Origin: Xiphias gladius
Lineage: Eukaryota > Chordata > Actinopteri > Istiophoriformes > Xiphiidae
NCBI RefSeq assembly: GCF_016859285.1
Contig: NC_053414.1
Location: 25,018,530-25,082,529, forward strand
Reading direction: 5' to 3'
DNA: 64,000 nucleotides
The notes under the pieces are model-generated. The model made no database searches. It had not been told where the DNA came from and saw nothing but the letters and a program-made list of their open reading frames with translations. This document shows, in pieces, positions 23,664 to 35,500 of the stretch (positions are counted from its first letter, which is position 1; each line of letters begins with the position of its first letter). Position numbers and translations under genes: made by a program.

Positions 23664-24430
23664 TAATCTTTAGACATGCTCACTCGACCGCAGAGGGGGC
23701 TAATTTGGTAAGGAAGCTCTCTAAAGAGGTCTAGATTGCAGGGAACAAAGGATATTCATGCAGCAAATTGTCTCTAACATATAGCTTCACTCTGAATAAC
23801 ACCATGTGCTTCAACAACAACAATGAATTATAAAAACAGCAGTAATAATGATTTAATATGTGATATGGAGACACGGTTTTGGGTGTATGAAACAATGGGT
23901 ATGAATCAAAATGCTTCAGACTTTAGACTCTGCGTGTTCCTTGGTTTGAGTTTGTTATGTTTCCTCACTCTGCCCGGCTGCCTTATTAGTTTTAGATGGG
24001 GCCTGCATTATTTATAGTGATAAAGAAAATGCGGTGCACAACATTGTGTTGTGAAGGACCTGCAGTGGGGAGGGCTGCTTAAGTGCCTGGTTAGATCTCT
24101 GCTGACAGAAAATGCGTGGGAGGGAACAGAGAGAAACAGCGAGCAGAGAGAGAGGACAGGCAGTACTGAAAGTGAAAACAAGCTCTTAATATGAAAGGAC
24201 AGTTTTAAAATAAGATCATTAAGATAACATACGCCACGCCACATATTTCGGCAGTAGGTGTACATATGCAGAGGAAATCCCTTCCATGTAATGAGGAGAT
24301 CTCGCAGCTGTGACAATGTTACAAACTACAAATTAATCTATTTTTTTACAGTATAGATATGTAATCTCTCCTTAACCATTGCATTGCCTTATCTCCAGGG
24401 GTTTTAAACACACACACACACACACACCCT
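20336..24430. other. Intergenic, no gene recognised; several microsatellites
   Basis: No exon is supportable. It contains TCTG (about 21221-21246), CA (about 22826-22853) and GT (23619-23662) repeats. The segments near 21640-21790 and 22050-22170 contain homeodomain-type TAATTA/ATTAATTAA words and no simple repeats. They look like candidate enhancers, but conservation cannot be tested here. Confidence 0.4.
23619..23662. repeat. GT microsatellite, about 21 units
   Basis: Near-perfect GT run, the longest alternating purine-pyrimidine tract in the window. The sequence type can adopt Z-DNA. Confidence 0.95.
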
Positions 24431-24435
24431 GGCAC

Positions 24436-25290
24436 CACTGCAAAAAATATCCAATCTTCGCAGGCTACATATTAAAGTACACTTGTGCTATAATACAACT
24501 TTAAGTTATTTACAGAATATACACTGTACATCATTTAAGTTTGTTCATCTTAGAAATGTAGGTTCCTCTGCTGCCTGTAATGTAAATGTAAGTTAACTGT
24601 ACCAACTCTCCTTATTAGTTAATTCAATGTTGTTTTATGAGTTTTAACTAACTGAGTTAACTGAACGTGATAGAACAAGTTGAACAAAATTGAAAGAATT
24701 AAGATGAGTTAACTGTTTAGTCACAGAGACAGTCATTACAGACAGATCTGCTTCCTTATCTCAATTTAAAAAGTCAAATCTTCATTTGACATGAAGAACT
24801 TACAGCTGCAGCTGATAAAGCCATTTGGTACCATAGTCAGTACAAAGACAACATGTGAATCTGCTCCCTGTAACTTTGTTAAATTCTAAGTGTACGGGTA
24901 GGGACTGAATTAAATACTAACCCTCAATTTTGATTTATTTATACAGCCCAATGTATACCTTCATTGTGGTTAAAATTGATTTCATTATTATGACAAGACG
25001 CAAAAAGGACTTTGCATGCATTAAAACACACGGCAAGTTTTAACTCTCAAACAATGCATGCTGGAGTGTCTGTTAATATGCTACTTTTGGTTTTCAAAGA
25101 ACTTCATTGAATGAGTTGAGTGAACTCTCGGCAGTTCCTGCATTCAACTCAACATTTCAAGTCTAAAGACCTCAAGTTAGAACAACTCATGTTTATAAGT
25201 TGCAAAATCTGAAAACTAAAACTAGACATTCTAAGTTGAGTTATTGATGTTTCACAGCGTATTACTGGTCATTTTTTGTGTGGGTACGAT
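24436..25290. repeat. Possible degenerate interspersed repeat rich in 'gagttaact' words
   Basis: The stretch carries repeated words such as AGTTAACTG, GAGTTAACT, AAGTTGAGTT and CAACTCATG. Its ends (CCACTGCAAAAAATAT and CATTTTTTGTGTGGG) are roughly inverted. This resembles a family of teleost short elements with such termini, but the copy is old and the call is tentative. Confidence 0.35.
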
Positions 25291-25911
25291 GACATTGTAA
25301 TCACCAAAATTAATCGATGAGATCTGGGGATGCAGCGACATCCCTAAAACGTAGTCCGACAGGGAACGAAGCAAAAGCTCAGATGGTGAACATAATAAGC
25401 GTCATTGTGAACATGTTAGCAAGTTGACGGTAGTGTTCAACTCAAAGCAACACTGTGCCTAAGCGCAGCTTCACTGAACTGCTGGCATAGCTGCAGCTCC
25501 TTGTTTGGAGGAGAAAACAATTACCCAAACTAGCAGTTTACAGACCAATTTTAGCTTTGACCCAGTTGTGCGCACACAGTTTTGATGTGCAATGAGGGAT
25601 TAACAACCAGCTTTCGCGTGCACACTTACTTTCAGTGTTACCTTAAAATAAAATGGTTGGTATATAACTCGGCCAAACTGTTGACATGTTTCTTGTTCTA
25701 CCTGACTTCCTTTTATCAGTGTTGCCATTTCCCAGATCTCAGCAGGATGTTATAATAACAGATAGAGATGAGGGCCACTACGGAAGGAAGACCCTCTTTG
25801 TAATAAAACTGAATTTTCTAGAAATTACTGTATCAAGCTGCTTTATTTGGTCTTGTTTCAAGTTACTTACACTGCATTTCTAAAAGATTAACGAAACAAG
25901 GGAAACAGCAC

Positions 25912-26298
25912 CAGGAATAGCTCAACATATCGGCAAGTACACTTATTTGCTTGCTGGCCAAGAGGTAGGAAAATTGATACCACTCTCACGCTAAAAATGA
26001 AGCTACCGCTAAACATCCCCCTGTTAGCATTACACAAAGACTAGAAACGGGGAAACAGCTAGCCTGGCTCTGTCCAAAGGTAACAAATCTGTATACCAGC
26101 CCCTGTAAAGCTCACTATGAAACACATTATATCTTGTTTATTTAATTTATACAAAAATTGACGTATAAAAACTAAGCTAGCCAGCTGCTGTCGGTAGCTT
26201 CATATTTAATGTACAGACATGAAAGTGATATCAACCATCCAACTCTGAAAGAAAGCTGGTAGGCATACTTCCCAGAATGTAAGATTATTCCTTTAACT
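25912..26298 (+). mobile_element. Teleost inverted-repeat MITE, near full length
   Basis: Begins AGGAATAGCTCAACAT and ends GTAAGATTATTCCTTT, so the termini are inverted repeats (AGGAATA/TATTCCT). The left arm (GATACCACTCTCACG, ATGAAGCTACCG) reappears as its reverse complement in the right arm (TAGCTTCATATTTAA, CATGAAAGTGATATC). Between them lies the family core (GGGGAAACAGCTAGCCTGG, CTGTCCAAAGGTAACA). No coding capacity. This copy shows that the family is one long inverted repeat around a short core. Confidence 0.8.
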
Positions 26299-26299
26299 C

Positions 26300-29200
26300 A
26301 CTAAGAGGATATTTTTTTGTTTCAGAAATTTTGACGGTTGAATATAATAGGTTAAAAGTTTTATAAGCAGGTAATAGAAGTTAATTTATTAAATTTTTTA
26401 TTTATTTTTCTCTGTAACTACTCAAAACCACCAAAAAACTTATGTTGATGGGTACTGCAGCAACAGCCTTCGATTAGATAAGTCTTAAATGCCTTGCCTA
26501 AGGGGAGTATGACAAACCAAAGAGTGTATGTCATTTACTCACTCCAGATTTTACCCATCCATTCTGAGGGTTGGAAGAAGCTTGCCTCTGTGCGGCTGCC
26601 GCCTGCCCTCCATGAGGCCATCAGAACCGACACCTGCGTGCAGGACCCAGCCCATTCAGTTTGGTCTGCATTGAATAATGCAGGCTCTCCACATTTCATC
26701 CCCCAAAATGGAGATCTCTAGTGCCCTCACACCCATTATTCCACTTGAATGGCAAAAAGGGTCTAAGATGCACTCATGCACGCACACACAAACGCACATA
26801 CTCTTGTAATACCAGACATAGTCAAAGAAAATAAGAGCAGCCTTTGCAAGACAGGGACTGACAGGACAGAAACTACACAGAAATAACTTGGTCTTGGAGC
26901 ACTGAGTGAGCTATGGTTACGTAAAGATCCAACCTAGTATACGTATTTCCATCTTAAAGTTATGTGATATAGTTTCCGCAAGAAGAGGTTTTTCAGTTTG
27001 GTGGGGGTGAAGGTTTAAACCCCAGTTGCTTGTGGCTTTGGTGCAAATTAAAGCTAAATTTACATCTCTAAGATGAAAAGTGCATGTTTGTGTTTAGGAG
27101 GACTTAGGAGTCAATTGCAAGAAAAAGCTATATTCAGGAGGCAGTTATTAGTCTTCATCAAGTCCATGATAAACACTGCAGCTCTTTTTGATTGCTTCAT
27201 CTCAGTGTGACTAAACTGGATGAAGATGTGATTCTTCTCTGTTGCTAATGGCTACTGGAAGAGAAATCCTCATCCCCCCTTTCTCGCTCACTTCTTACAT
27301 CACTGTAAGAAATCAGCTTTACTGTTAGCTCTCTTCATTTGCTGTTTCTCTTTATCATTCACGTTTCACACCTTCCTCTTTTACACCTGCCTCTCACTGT
27401 TATACGTCACCTCTCACATTCACAATCTCATTTTATCTTCTCCTTTTGCCTCTCTATCATCCATACATCCACAGAGTTTAAGGTACCATCCTTTCTGTCT
27501 TTTTACTGCTCCCCATGTGCTGCCCCCACCCCTCCTGTTCCCTGACATCCTCCTTTCCTCCTTTTTTTCTCTCCCTTCATCTTTTCCTCAGTCTCTCCCT
27601 CCCTCTTTCCTCCTCTTAGGGCATTTTCTACCTCTTCTGAGAGTCACACCTCATGAATTATTTACTTGTGCATCTCAGTGGGGGATTTTGCTGCGTTTCC
27701 CGACCGTTTATTGCTCAAAGACAAACAAGCAGTGTTTTCTGAGAGGCAAAAACTTATCTCTCCTTTAAATGTAAAGGTAAGCATAACAGATCTTCTCATT
27801 CACACAGTCACGCTCTGGTTGACTGCTGAGTACTCCTGCATGGTAGACAATAACACCATCATAACAAACTGAGGAATCACAAACACGGCAAGCCAGGGAA
27901 GCATTATTTGAGTGTTTAATATGTAGAAAGTGTAAAAAACAGAACAAGGAAATAAGGTGTAGTTGAACAAGTCATCTTTTGGACAATTTACGGCAATGTG
28001 CATAAATAATAATGTCCTCAAAGATTATTTTTGTAATAGGCCCTACAAAAGAAGACATCATCCGCACCATTTCCTGCAACTGGGAAAGAGCTACCCTACA
28101 CGTGCAAATCTTAAAAAAAACATTGAAAGAGACTAGAAGCCTGCCACACCCCGGTCTGCACTCCCAGGACTACATCACTTTCTGTTGCCTCACACACAAA
28201 CATGCACACAGACTTTCATGCAAGGTGACTCTCTTTTTTAATAACAGCGTTTGCCTTAAATCTTTTTGTCCAGATATAATTCCTTAGACGAAGGTAAAAG
28301 TAATATCAAACTAATACCAATCGAAGCCCCCAGAAATGTTCATCTGAATGAACACTTCACAGTGTCGAGGAACAGACTTGGGGTGGTGCCACCAATGGTA
28401 ATTAGAACATATGCTATAAACCTCGCCTGCAATCTCATCCGACGACATTTTTACAGACACATAAGCATAACAGCTTGAGGGGACATCCATAACAACACAT
28501 CCTTTGTTCATATGCATTAACTATGTAAACACACAGCAATAGCCTTTTAATTTAAACCACCGATACATGTCAGTGGTATCAGCGCTCTAATGGCTGGTAC
28601 CCTATGAATCTAAACTCTTATTGCAAGTACAGAGAACGGCAGCAAACAATACATAACCATGAATATGGTATAATGCTGAAAAAAAATGCATAAGGGGGCT
28701 TTTTTGCTGTTGTTTGGATTGCATAATATACTATTCAGCTGCTTGAAAACAGTGTGTTACAGCAATATAAATTTCAGGCATTCGAGTGTGAAACCGTTTC
28801 TTTTTCTTCGAGGTGTCTGTGTGTGCTCCTACAAAGCTGGGTGAGCCACACCCTGCTGTCCCCTGACACACAGACAGAGGGAAACAGAGAGAGAGAGACC
28901 GACAGACACAGAGAGGGACTGAGCAAAGTCATCACTGAAGTGTGAAAGGAGGATACAAATGAACATGCGTCTCTCCCCAACCTCAGTCACCCATTAAACA
29001 AAAGGTTAGAGAGCTGGGTTTGTGATGGCGTAGGTGGTCAGTTTGGATCCCAAAAGCATAAGGGAAAAGTTGACAAGAGAATTGAGTAACACAAGGGGGC
29101 TGCCAGGTACTGCAGCAGCAGAGGAGAACTTCTAGGTACACCGTACATTGACAGTGTGAAATCAGGCGGGGCAGAAAAAGGGATTGCCTTACAATATTTG

Positions 29201-31210
29201 CATGAATGGAAAATAAAAATAGATTTTTCACAAAAATAACAGATATTTGACCTGAACTGGCTGCAATTACATCAATTCAGGATATAATGTTAATCTTCAT
29301 TTTAAATTGTTTGAGATGTACGACATCAAATTGGATGTACTCAAGGGAAGGAAGCAATATGACAATGGCATGACAATGCAGAAATACTTGTGAAAATGTC
29401 AAAGCGGGAAAATAACAGTGTCTACTGTGAAGACCGCTCCCTTTCAGAGTGTAAGATTATGGTGCTAAATTGTGTGAGCATTATTATAATGTTAGGTGCT
29501 GCAGGTGGCACTGAATGCATCACATTTTATGAGCTCGCCTGCTAATATAACTAGCAGCTACAGCCATTAGACAAATGTAGTGGAGTAAAAAGTACAATAT
29601 GTCCCTATCAAATTAGTGGAGATCAACTATAATGCAATGTATAAAGTGCCAGTTACAGAGTGTACTCGAGAACAGTATTTAATTAAATCTTGGAGTTGCT
29701 TCTCACTTCCACAAATCAATCCTTCAGTACCAGCAGACTGCTGGATGTAATCACTCAGTTTTATTTCAAATCAGTGTCAGCACAGAAGAACTGCTATGGG
29801 ACGTTAAAACAACTGTAGTGGAGATCCCCTTTTATCTTCCATTATTCTGTCATTTCAATATAGAAACACTTCAGCACAATAACAAAGTGAAGGGATTATA
29901 TACGATGACAAAAGGCAGATGCTCTTCATCCCACGTACAGTACATTGGCATTGTCATTCAGTGGAAAACACAGAAGAAAGGCATGTGTCCTCACTCCCTA
30001 AAGTAACAGCTTTACAATGAACCTTCACAGATGACCACGCCCTGAGCTGCTGATGTTAAAGTGTCTGTCTCCTACAACCCACCAGTCAACCCCACCCCCA
30101 TCTCCCCTCCACGTGGAGCACCGCAGCCGCAATGTTATACAACTCCCTGCTGTCTCTGCCGTGAACCCTTCTTTCGCCCCACCCCTTACTGTGGACCGTA
30201 GTCTGCATGTTAAACCTGCTGCTGAGTTATCACTCCCAAGTCGTCCAGAGTGGATGAACCGGGTCAGGAGAGAGTGCATGTGCACCTGATGAGGAATAAG
30301 TTAATAATATGTTGAAAATATATCAAATGTATACATTTATAAATATATAAATTCATAGCAAGTTCTTTCAGTCTGGAAAGGCTTTGTAAGAGAATAAGAT
30401 TTTGGGGTATGAATTGTCTGTAATTACAAGTAATCATCAAAATTCATCACCTAGTACTATTGTACTTGCATTCCAATCTATAAGGTGTAATAGAAAAGTG
30501 GGAAACAAAGCTTGAGCAATGTACCATGCAGGGGTTATTTGAAAGTCATGACAAATACTGCTAGAATAAACATAGCTTGTGCAATGTTCGAAAATGAAAT
30601 AAAATGAAATACTATTAAGGTCAGACTCTGACAGTCTCCTAGAAATGAAAACAGATGCTGTGCTGACCCGAAAGATGCACCCTCAGCGGTATGTGAGTCT
30701 CTCTGACAGGGAGCTCAGAGAGTTCAGACAGGGAAGATGGTGTATTCTTCTGTATAGGCAGAAATCCAGCCTCAGCTGAATGTAAAGTGGATACTGCTGA
30801 ATGTTGTGTATGTAGATTCGGGCACTCTTGTGTTTATCCTCTCTGCTACAAGTTGCATAAAAATGTATAAAAAGTTAATAAAAATGTATTTATTTTTCTT
30901 TGTATATGCTACATTTAATCAATCTGTCACGTAATTATTAGGACCAAAAGGTTAAGTACAGCCTGTATGTACCTCACCTCATTGCATCACACATTTTATA
31001 AAGTATTTGTATATCAAAAAAAGTGAAAGTGCATTGTTTTAATATAATAATCCTATGAATCATAATCATATTGGACTGTGACAAAATGCAAAGAGCCTCA
31101 GTAACATAGAGGAGGGGGAGTGTCATGAACAAACCTCTGTCTTAAAAAGGGTAACTGAGATAACCAGTTAGAACAAGCAGCAAAGTAATTTGTCTCTAAA
31201 AAATGTGTGC
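26300..31210. other. Intergenic, no gene recognised
   Basis: Non-coding DNA with short frames only. A pyrimidine-rich stretch spans 27240-27620, and GAGA/CAGA units occur at 28870-28920. A slightly more GC-rich 270-bp stretch at 30020-30290 has open frames on both strands (78 and 86 codons) but no domain or splice context. Nothing here could be assigned to pcgf6, the gene expected between ina and taf5 in tetrapods. Confidence 0.4.
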
Positions 31211-31211
31211 C

Positions 31212-31380
31212 TCTGGGGCGTCCTGCTGAATGAGTGGTTAAATGCACACCATATAAAGTAAGCTCAACATCCCTGGTTCAATTCCAGCCAAGGACCTTTG
31301 TTGCATGTTTCCCCCCCTCTTTAGCTCCACATTTCTTCTGGCACTGCCAATAAAGGCTTAGGATGCCCCAGAAAATCTCC
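31212..31380 (+). mobile_element. tRNA-derived SINE (percomorph type)
   Basis: Opens TCTGGGGCGTCCTGCTGAAT, carries a pol III B-box-like GGTTCAATTCC at 31275-31285, then the body words TTTGTTGCATGTTTCCCCCCC and CAATAAAGGCTTAGGATGCC. This order is typical of a SINE common in percomorph fish. The A box is degenerate, so this is an old copy. Confidence 0.65.
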
Positions 31381-31427
31381 ATCAAACGCATGTGTGGCAG
31401 TATCCTGTTTATTTTTATTTTAAGATC

Positions 31428-31715
31428 CATAGATTATTCAATTAGTGAATCAACAGAAAACTTTTTTTCAAAGCAAAAAAGCTTCTCACATATAAATATT
31501 TTCATTTTTTTCTTACTCTTCTATGATAGCAACCTGAATTTCTAGGTTTTTGCCTATTGGTCAGACAAACCAAGACATCTGAGGGTGTCACCATGGCCTC
31601 TGGCAACGTTTGATGGGTATTTCCCCATATTTGCTGTCCTTTTATAGACAAAACAAATAATCGATTAATCAAGTAATCATAAGTAGATTAATCAGTGATG
31701 AAAATAATTGTAGAC
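31428..31715 (+). repeat. Teleost 'TAATCGATTAATC' interspersed repeat, copy 1
   Basis: Landmarks GATTATTCAATTAGTGAATC, TTGGTCAGACAAACCAAGAC, TTTTATAGACAAAACAAATA, then AATCGATTAATC and GATGAAAATAATTGTAG. These mark an AT-rich family found throughout teleost genomes. Related copies lie at 31932-32250 and 38570-38780. Confidence 0.6.
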
Positions 31716-31931
31716 ACTCCAATTTTCTCTGCATTTCAAGGAGGTCATCAGGTCTTGACACTAATACTGAGCAGGGGTTGTGTGGGAGCAAAGCGCCACC
31801 ATCTGGTACAAAATGGTACCCGGCTAATTATGAATGAAAACGCGCGATCAACTTAAAGTACACACAAAGATTTGTCTAGGTAGGATTCCTTCATTTCTTA
31901 TAAATGAAAGTTAAGAGCTGAGATGATTCAA

Positions 31932-32250
31932 TGATAACCTGATTAGTCGATCCGCAGGAAGTCAATTGTCAACTATTTTCATAATCAATCCATTGTATAA
32001 TTCATTTTCCAAGAAAAAATGCCAAACTTGTGCTGTTTCCAGCTTCTCATGTGTGACGATTTGACTCCTTTATAGGTCATAAATGATAGTAAACTTAATG
32101 TCTTTGGGTTTTGGACGGTTGGCCACATAAAACAAAAGATATGAAGATGTCTCATGAGGTTCTGGCAAAATATGATAGGCCTTGTTTCATTATTTTCAAT
32201 GTCATTTTATACGCAAACCTCTTATGGATTAATAGAGAAATGAATCGTCA
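31932..32250 (+). repeat. Teleost 'TAATCGATTAATC' interspersed repeat, copy 2
   Basis: Carries the same family landmarks as the copy 220 bp to the left: GTCAACTATTTTCATAATCA, AATGCCAAACTTGTGCTG, CTTTGGGTTTTGGACGGTTG and TCATTTTATACGCAAACC. The two copies are in the same orientation and clearly diverged, so they are independent insertions or an old tandem event. Confidence 0.6.
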
Positions 32251-32369
32251 AGTCAAGTGGCTTGTATGAGGACTACTGGAGCAAAATGTAACTTATTGAA
32301 CATAGAATTATGGGTAATAAATGTAGATTTACTCAAATGTACAAACGAACCAACTCGCTAGATTCCATT

Positions 32370-32509
32370 GATGGTGAGAGAGGCGGGACTTTTGCGCTAC
32401 CCGGATGACGCTACATCACCAAGCACCAATCAGGTGACCGGGTCTTGCGCAGTTCATGGGTTCCTTTTTTTTTTTTTTTAACTTCGCACATGCGCATTTC
32501 ATTTTGAAA
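32370..32509 (+). promoter_or_regulatory. taf5: taf5 promoter region
   Basis: A GC-richer segment directly before the taf5 ATG contains GATGACGCTACATCACC, a CCAAT box in CACCAATCAGG (about 32423-32433) and GCACATGCGCA (about 32487-32497), which resembles an NRF1 site. The start codon itself lies in AAAATGGCGGCC, which matches the YY1 consensus. There is no TATA box. This is the usual architecture of a TATA-less housekeeping promoter. Confidence 0.6.
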
Positions 32510-35500
32510 ATGGCGGCCGTACAAGGTGGTCTCGTCGATGCGGATGAAGAGAAAGACATTAAATCAGAACCATCTAACGATGGCTGGGGAAATAATAATG
32601 CAAACGACGGGAGACTGCTCTCTACGTCGCCGGGCTCCAGTGCTCCGGCTGGAGGCACCAAAACTGCGGCGGGAGCCCCGGAGGACCAGCAAACGCTGCT
32701 GGCAGTCTTGCAGTTCCTCAGAAAGAACAAACTGAACGAGTCCGTCGAAATTTTGCGTCGCGAAGCGGGATTACCGGAGGATTCACTTGATCCGAAGGGG
32801 GCTGATTCCTCCGGGGCCGGCTCGGGGGGTGCTGCGGGCAATGTGGACATAGATGGCGGGGATGGCAGCTCTCTTCTCAGCCGGGTGACCGTCTCATCAT
32901 CTGCCGGAGCCCAGGCACCAACAAAAGGTCACTGGCTACTGAAACACTGATGCACGGTTAACACAAACGCTTCCTCTTAATATAACGTAACCTACGACTT
33001 TAACCCTAACCCTAACCCTCCACTTACACAAACCAGTATGACGATAGAGATGTTATAGTTAAGTTATACATTCACTGAACATTAGCAAAACAAATGAAGT
33101 CCAAACTACCAAATAAAAGTGTATCCAACCTCTCAGCGAGGGAATAAAAATGAAAAATAGTACTTCACGAAGGTTTTTTTTTCTTTTTCTGGTCATTCAG
33201 TGCACAGTTCCTGGTGTGTTCCCAAATTTGTGTTTGTGGTTTAGGGATGTACTGATAAAGTTTTTTTTTTTTTTTTTTTTAATTTGATACCATTAACCAA
33301 TATTTTCCAGTTCATATCAGTTGATACAGATAAAACGATTGTAAGACTTTCATTGCAAATGTAGGGGCTAAACAAATTGTGCTATCCAGACATGCCTGTT
33401 ATAACAATGTCAGGAAGGTTAGACAACAACTCCTAATTTAAAGTCCAAAGTCCGTTTTTCCGGAGCTCTTAACCACATCTCATGGTCTTGTTCAGTGAAA
33501 GGAGCTTGTACTTGTACAAAAGGCAACGTTGCTGTAGCTTAATTGACGGTTGAGGTAATCTTATAAAAAGTAGTACCAGTAGAATCCTGGTATAACTGCA
33601 CATCTCACTCGGACTTCTTTTTCAGCAGCAGTTGGGGAGGATCAGCCAGATGTCAATGTGGTGCTGTCAGCTTACAGCCAGCAGGGAGACCCGACTCTGT
33701 ATGAAGTTTACTATAGCGGCCTCAAGAGATTTATAGAAGCAGTTTTGGACTGTCACAGAGCAGAACTGTCCCAGGTCTTCTACCCACTGTTTGTCCACAT
33801 GTATCTGGAGTTGGTGTACAACAATCATGAAAGTGAGGCCAAGGCTTTCTTTGAAAAGTGAGTTTCCTTTTTCCAATAATAAAACATGATTTACTTGACG
33901 TCCGTATAGGTTATATTCAATCCAGCACACGTCTAAAATCCTACCATGTTTTTCCATCTCCATCACAGGTTTAGTGGGGACCAAGAGTGCTATTATGAAG
34001 ACGACTTGCGTGTTTTGTCTGGCCTGACAAAGAAGGAGCACATGAGAGGTAACGAGACCCTCCTCGACTTCCGCACCAGCAAGTTTGTCCTGCGCATCTC
34101 TCGTGATTCTTACCAGCTGCTGAAGAGACACCTGCAGGAGCGTCAGAACAACCAGATCTGGAATATTATCCAAGAGCACCTCTACATTGACATCTTTGAT
34201 GGCATTCCACGCAGCAAGAGCCAGATCGATGCCATGTCTGGCAGCTTGGCTGGAGAGGCCAAGCGAGAGGCCAATAAGGCTAAGGTTGGCTTTATAAACC
34301 AATGTACATACAACAAGATTAGCATTTTCCATCTCTCCCCACAATTTTTTTTACAACCTTGCTGAATTCATGACAAGCCCTTGTTTCATTGTTATTCAAA
34401 CTACTGTAGGTTTACTATGGATTGCTGAAGGAACCGGAAATTGAGCTGCCTCTAGACGATGAGGATGAGGAGGCAGAGAATGAGGAGGGTAAACCCAAGA
34501 AGAAGAAACCCAAAAAGGACAGCATGGGCTCCAAGAGCAAGAAGCAGGATCCTAATGCACCTTCACAGAATAGGTATGGGTTTATTTATTTATTTATTTA
34601 CTTTTAAAATTCTGCATTTGCACTGCTGGTATTATTGTCTAATCAAATTGCCTCACGAGGCCAAAGCAGGCGTGTTCCTGTAAAAGTTGGCTTTGACGCT
34701 GGGATAGAATTCAGTTGAAAGTCCCAGCACATTGTATCACAGCGATGTGTGTCCGCTGACTTCTCATTTATCTTGTAAAAACTGAAGTTTTGATGTGGGG
34801 GACGGACTTTTATTGCATGCAGCCATGCACTCCTGCTCCAGTGACCAACCTCACACATACGGCTTCTGAATAAAAACTTTTAATTTGAAGGGAGTTACTT
34901 ATCCACACACAGTGCAAGACAGTTAATTAGAAAATATTCAGCAATAGAGTCCCTTCTGGCATCATCTCCACTACTTAGGGTGTTCTACTTGCCAAAACTG
35001 CAAGTCCCTACATGTCACAAAGTTATAAAGAGACTATAGATACTTTAGTTATTTATTTGCGAGCTCTTCTTGAAAATGCTGTTTCCGTCATCTGTGACTG
35101 ATGACAATTTTTTGTTTGCCACTGCTTAGGATACCTTTGCCAGAACTAAAGGATTCAGACAAGCTGGACAAGATCATGTACATGAAGGAGGCCACAAAGA
35201 GAATCCGCCTGGGACCAGATAACCTCCCCTCTATCTGTTTCTACTCTTTTCTAAACGCATACCAGGTAAAACCTCATGACCACAGTCATTCACTGGCTGT
35301 TTACACATGTAAGCAACCGGTAAAGTCTAGACTGTTAATTACGAATTTAAACTACAGTAGAAGTTATTTCTAATTATTATAACCTTTTGGGCTGCAGGGT
35401 TTGACGGCAGTGGACTTCACAGATGACTCCAGCCAGATTGCAGGAGGCTTTGCTGACTCCACAGTACGGGTTTGGAGTGTCACACCGAAAAAGCTCCGCA

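Noticed and set aside
30053..30289. 78-codon plus-strand and 86-codon minus-strand frames in a GC-richer patch
   Set aside because: No domain, no splice sites, proline/serine-rich composition typical of chance frames.
32456..32509. In-frame upstream ATG of taf5 (phenylalanine-rich extension)
   Set aside because: The extension is encoded by a poly-T run and promoter motifs, is not TAF5-like, and the ATG at 32510 starts the family-typical sequence.
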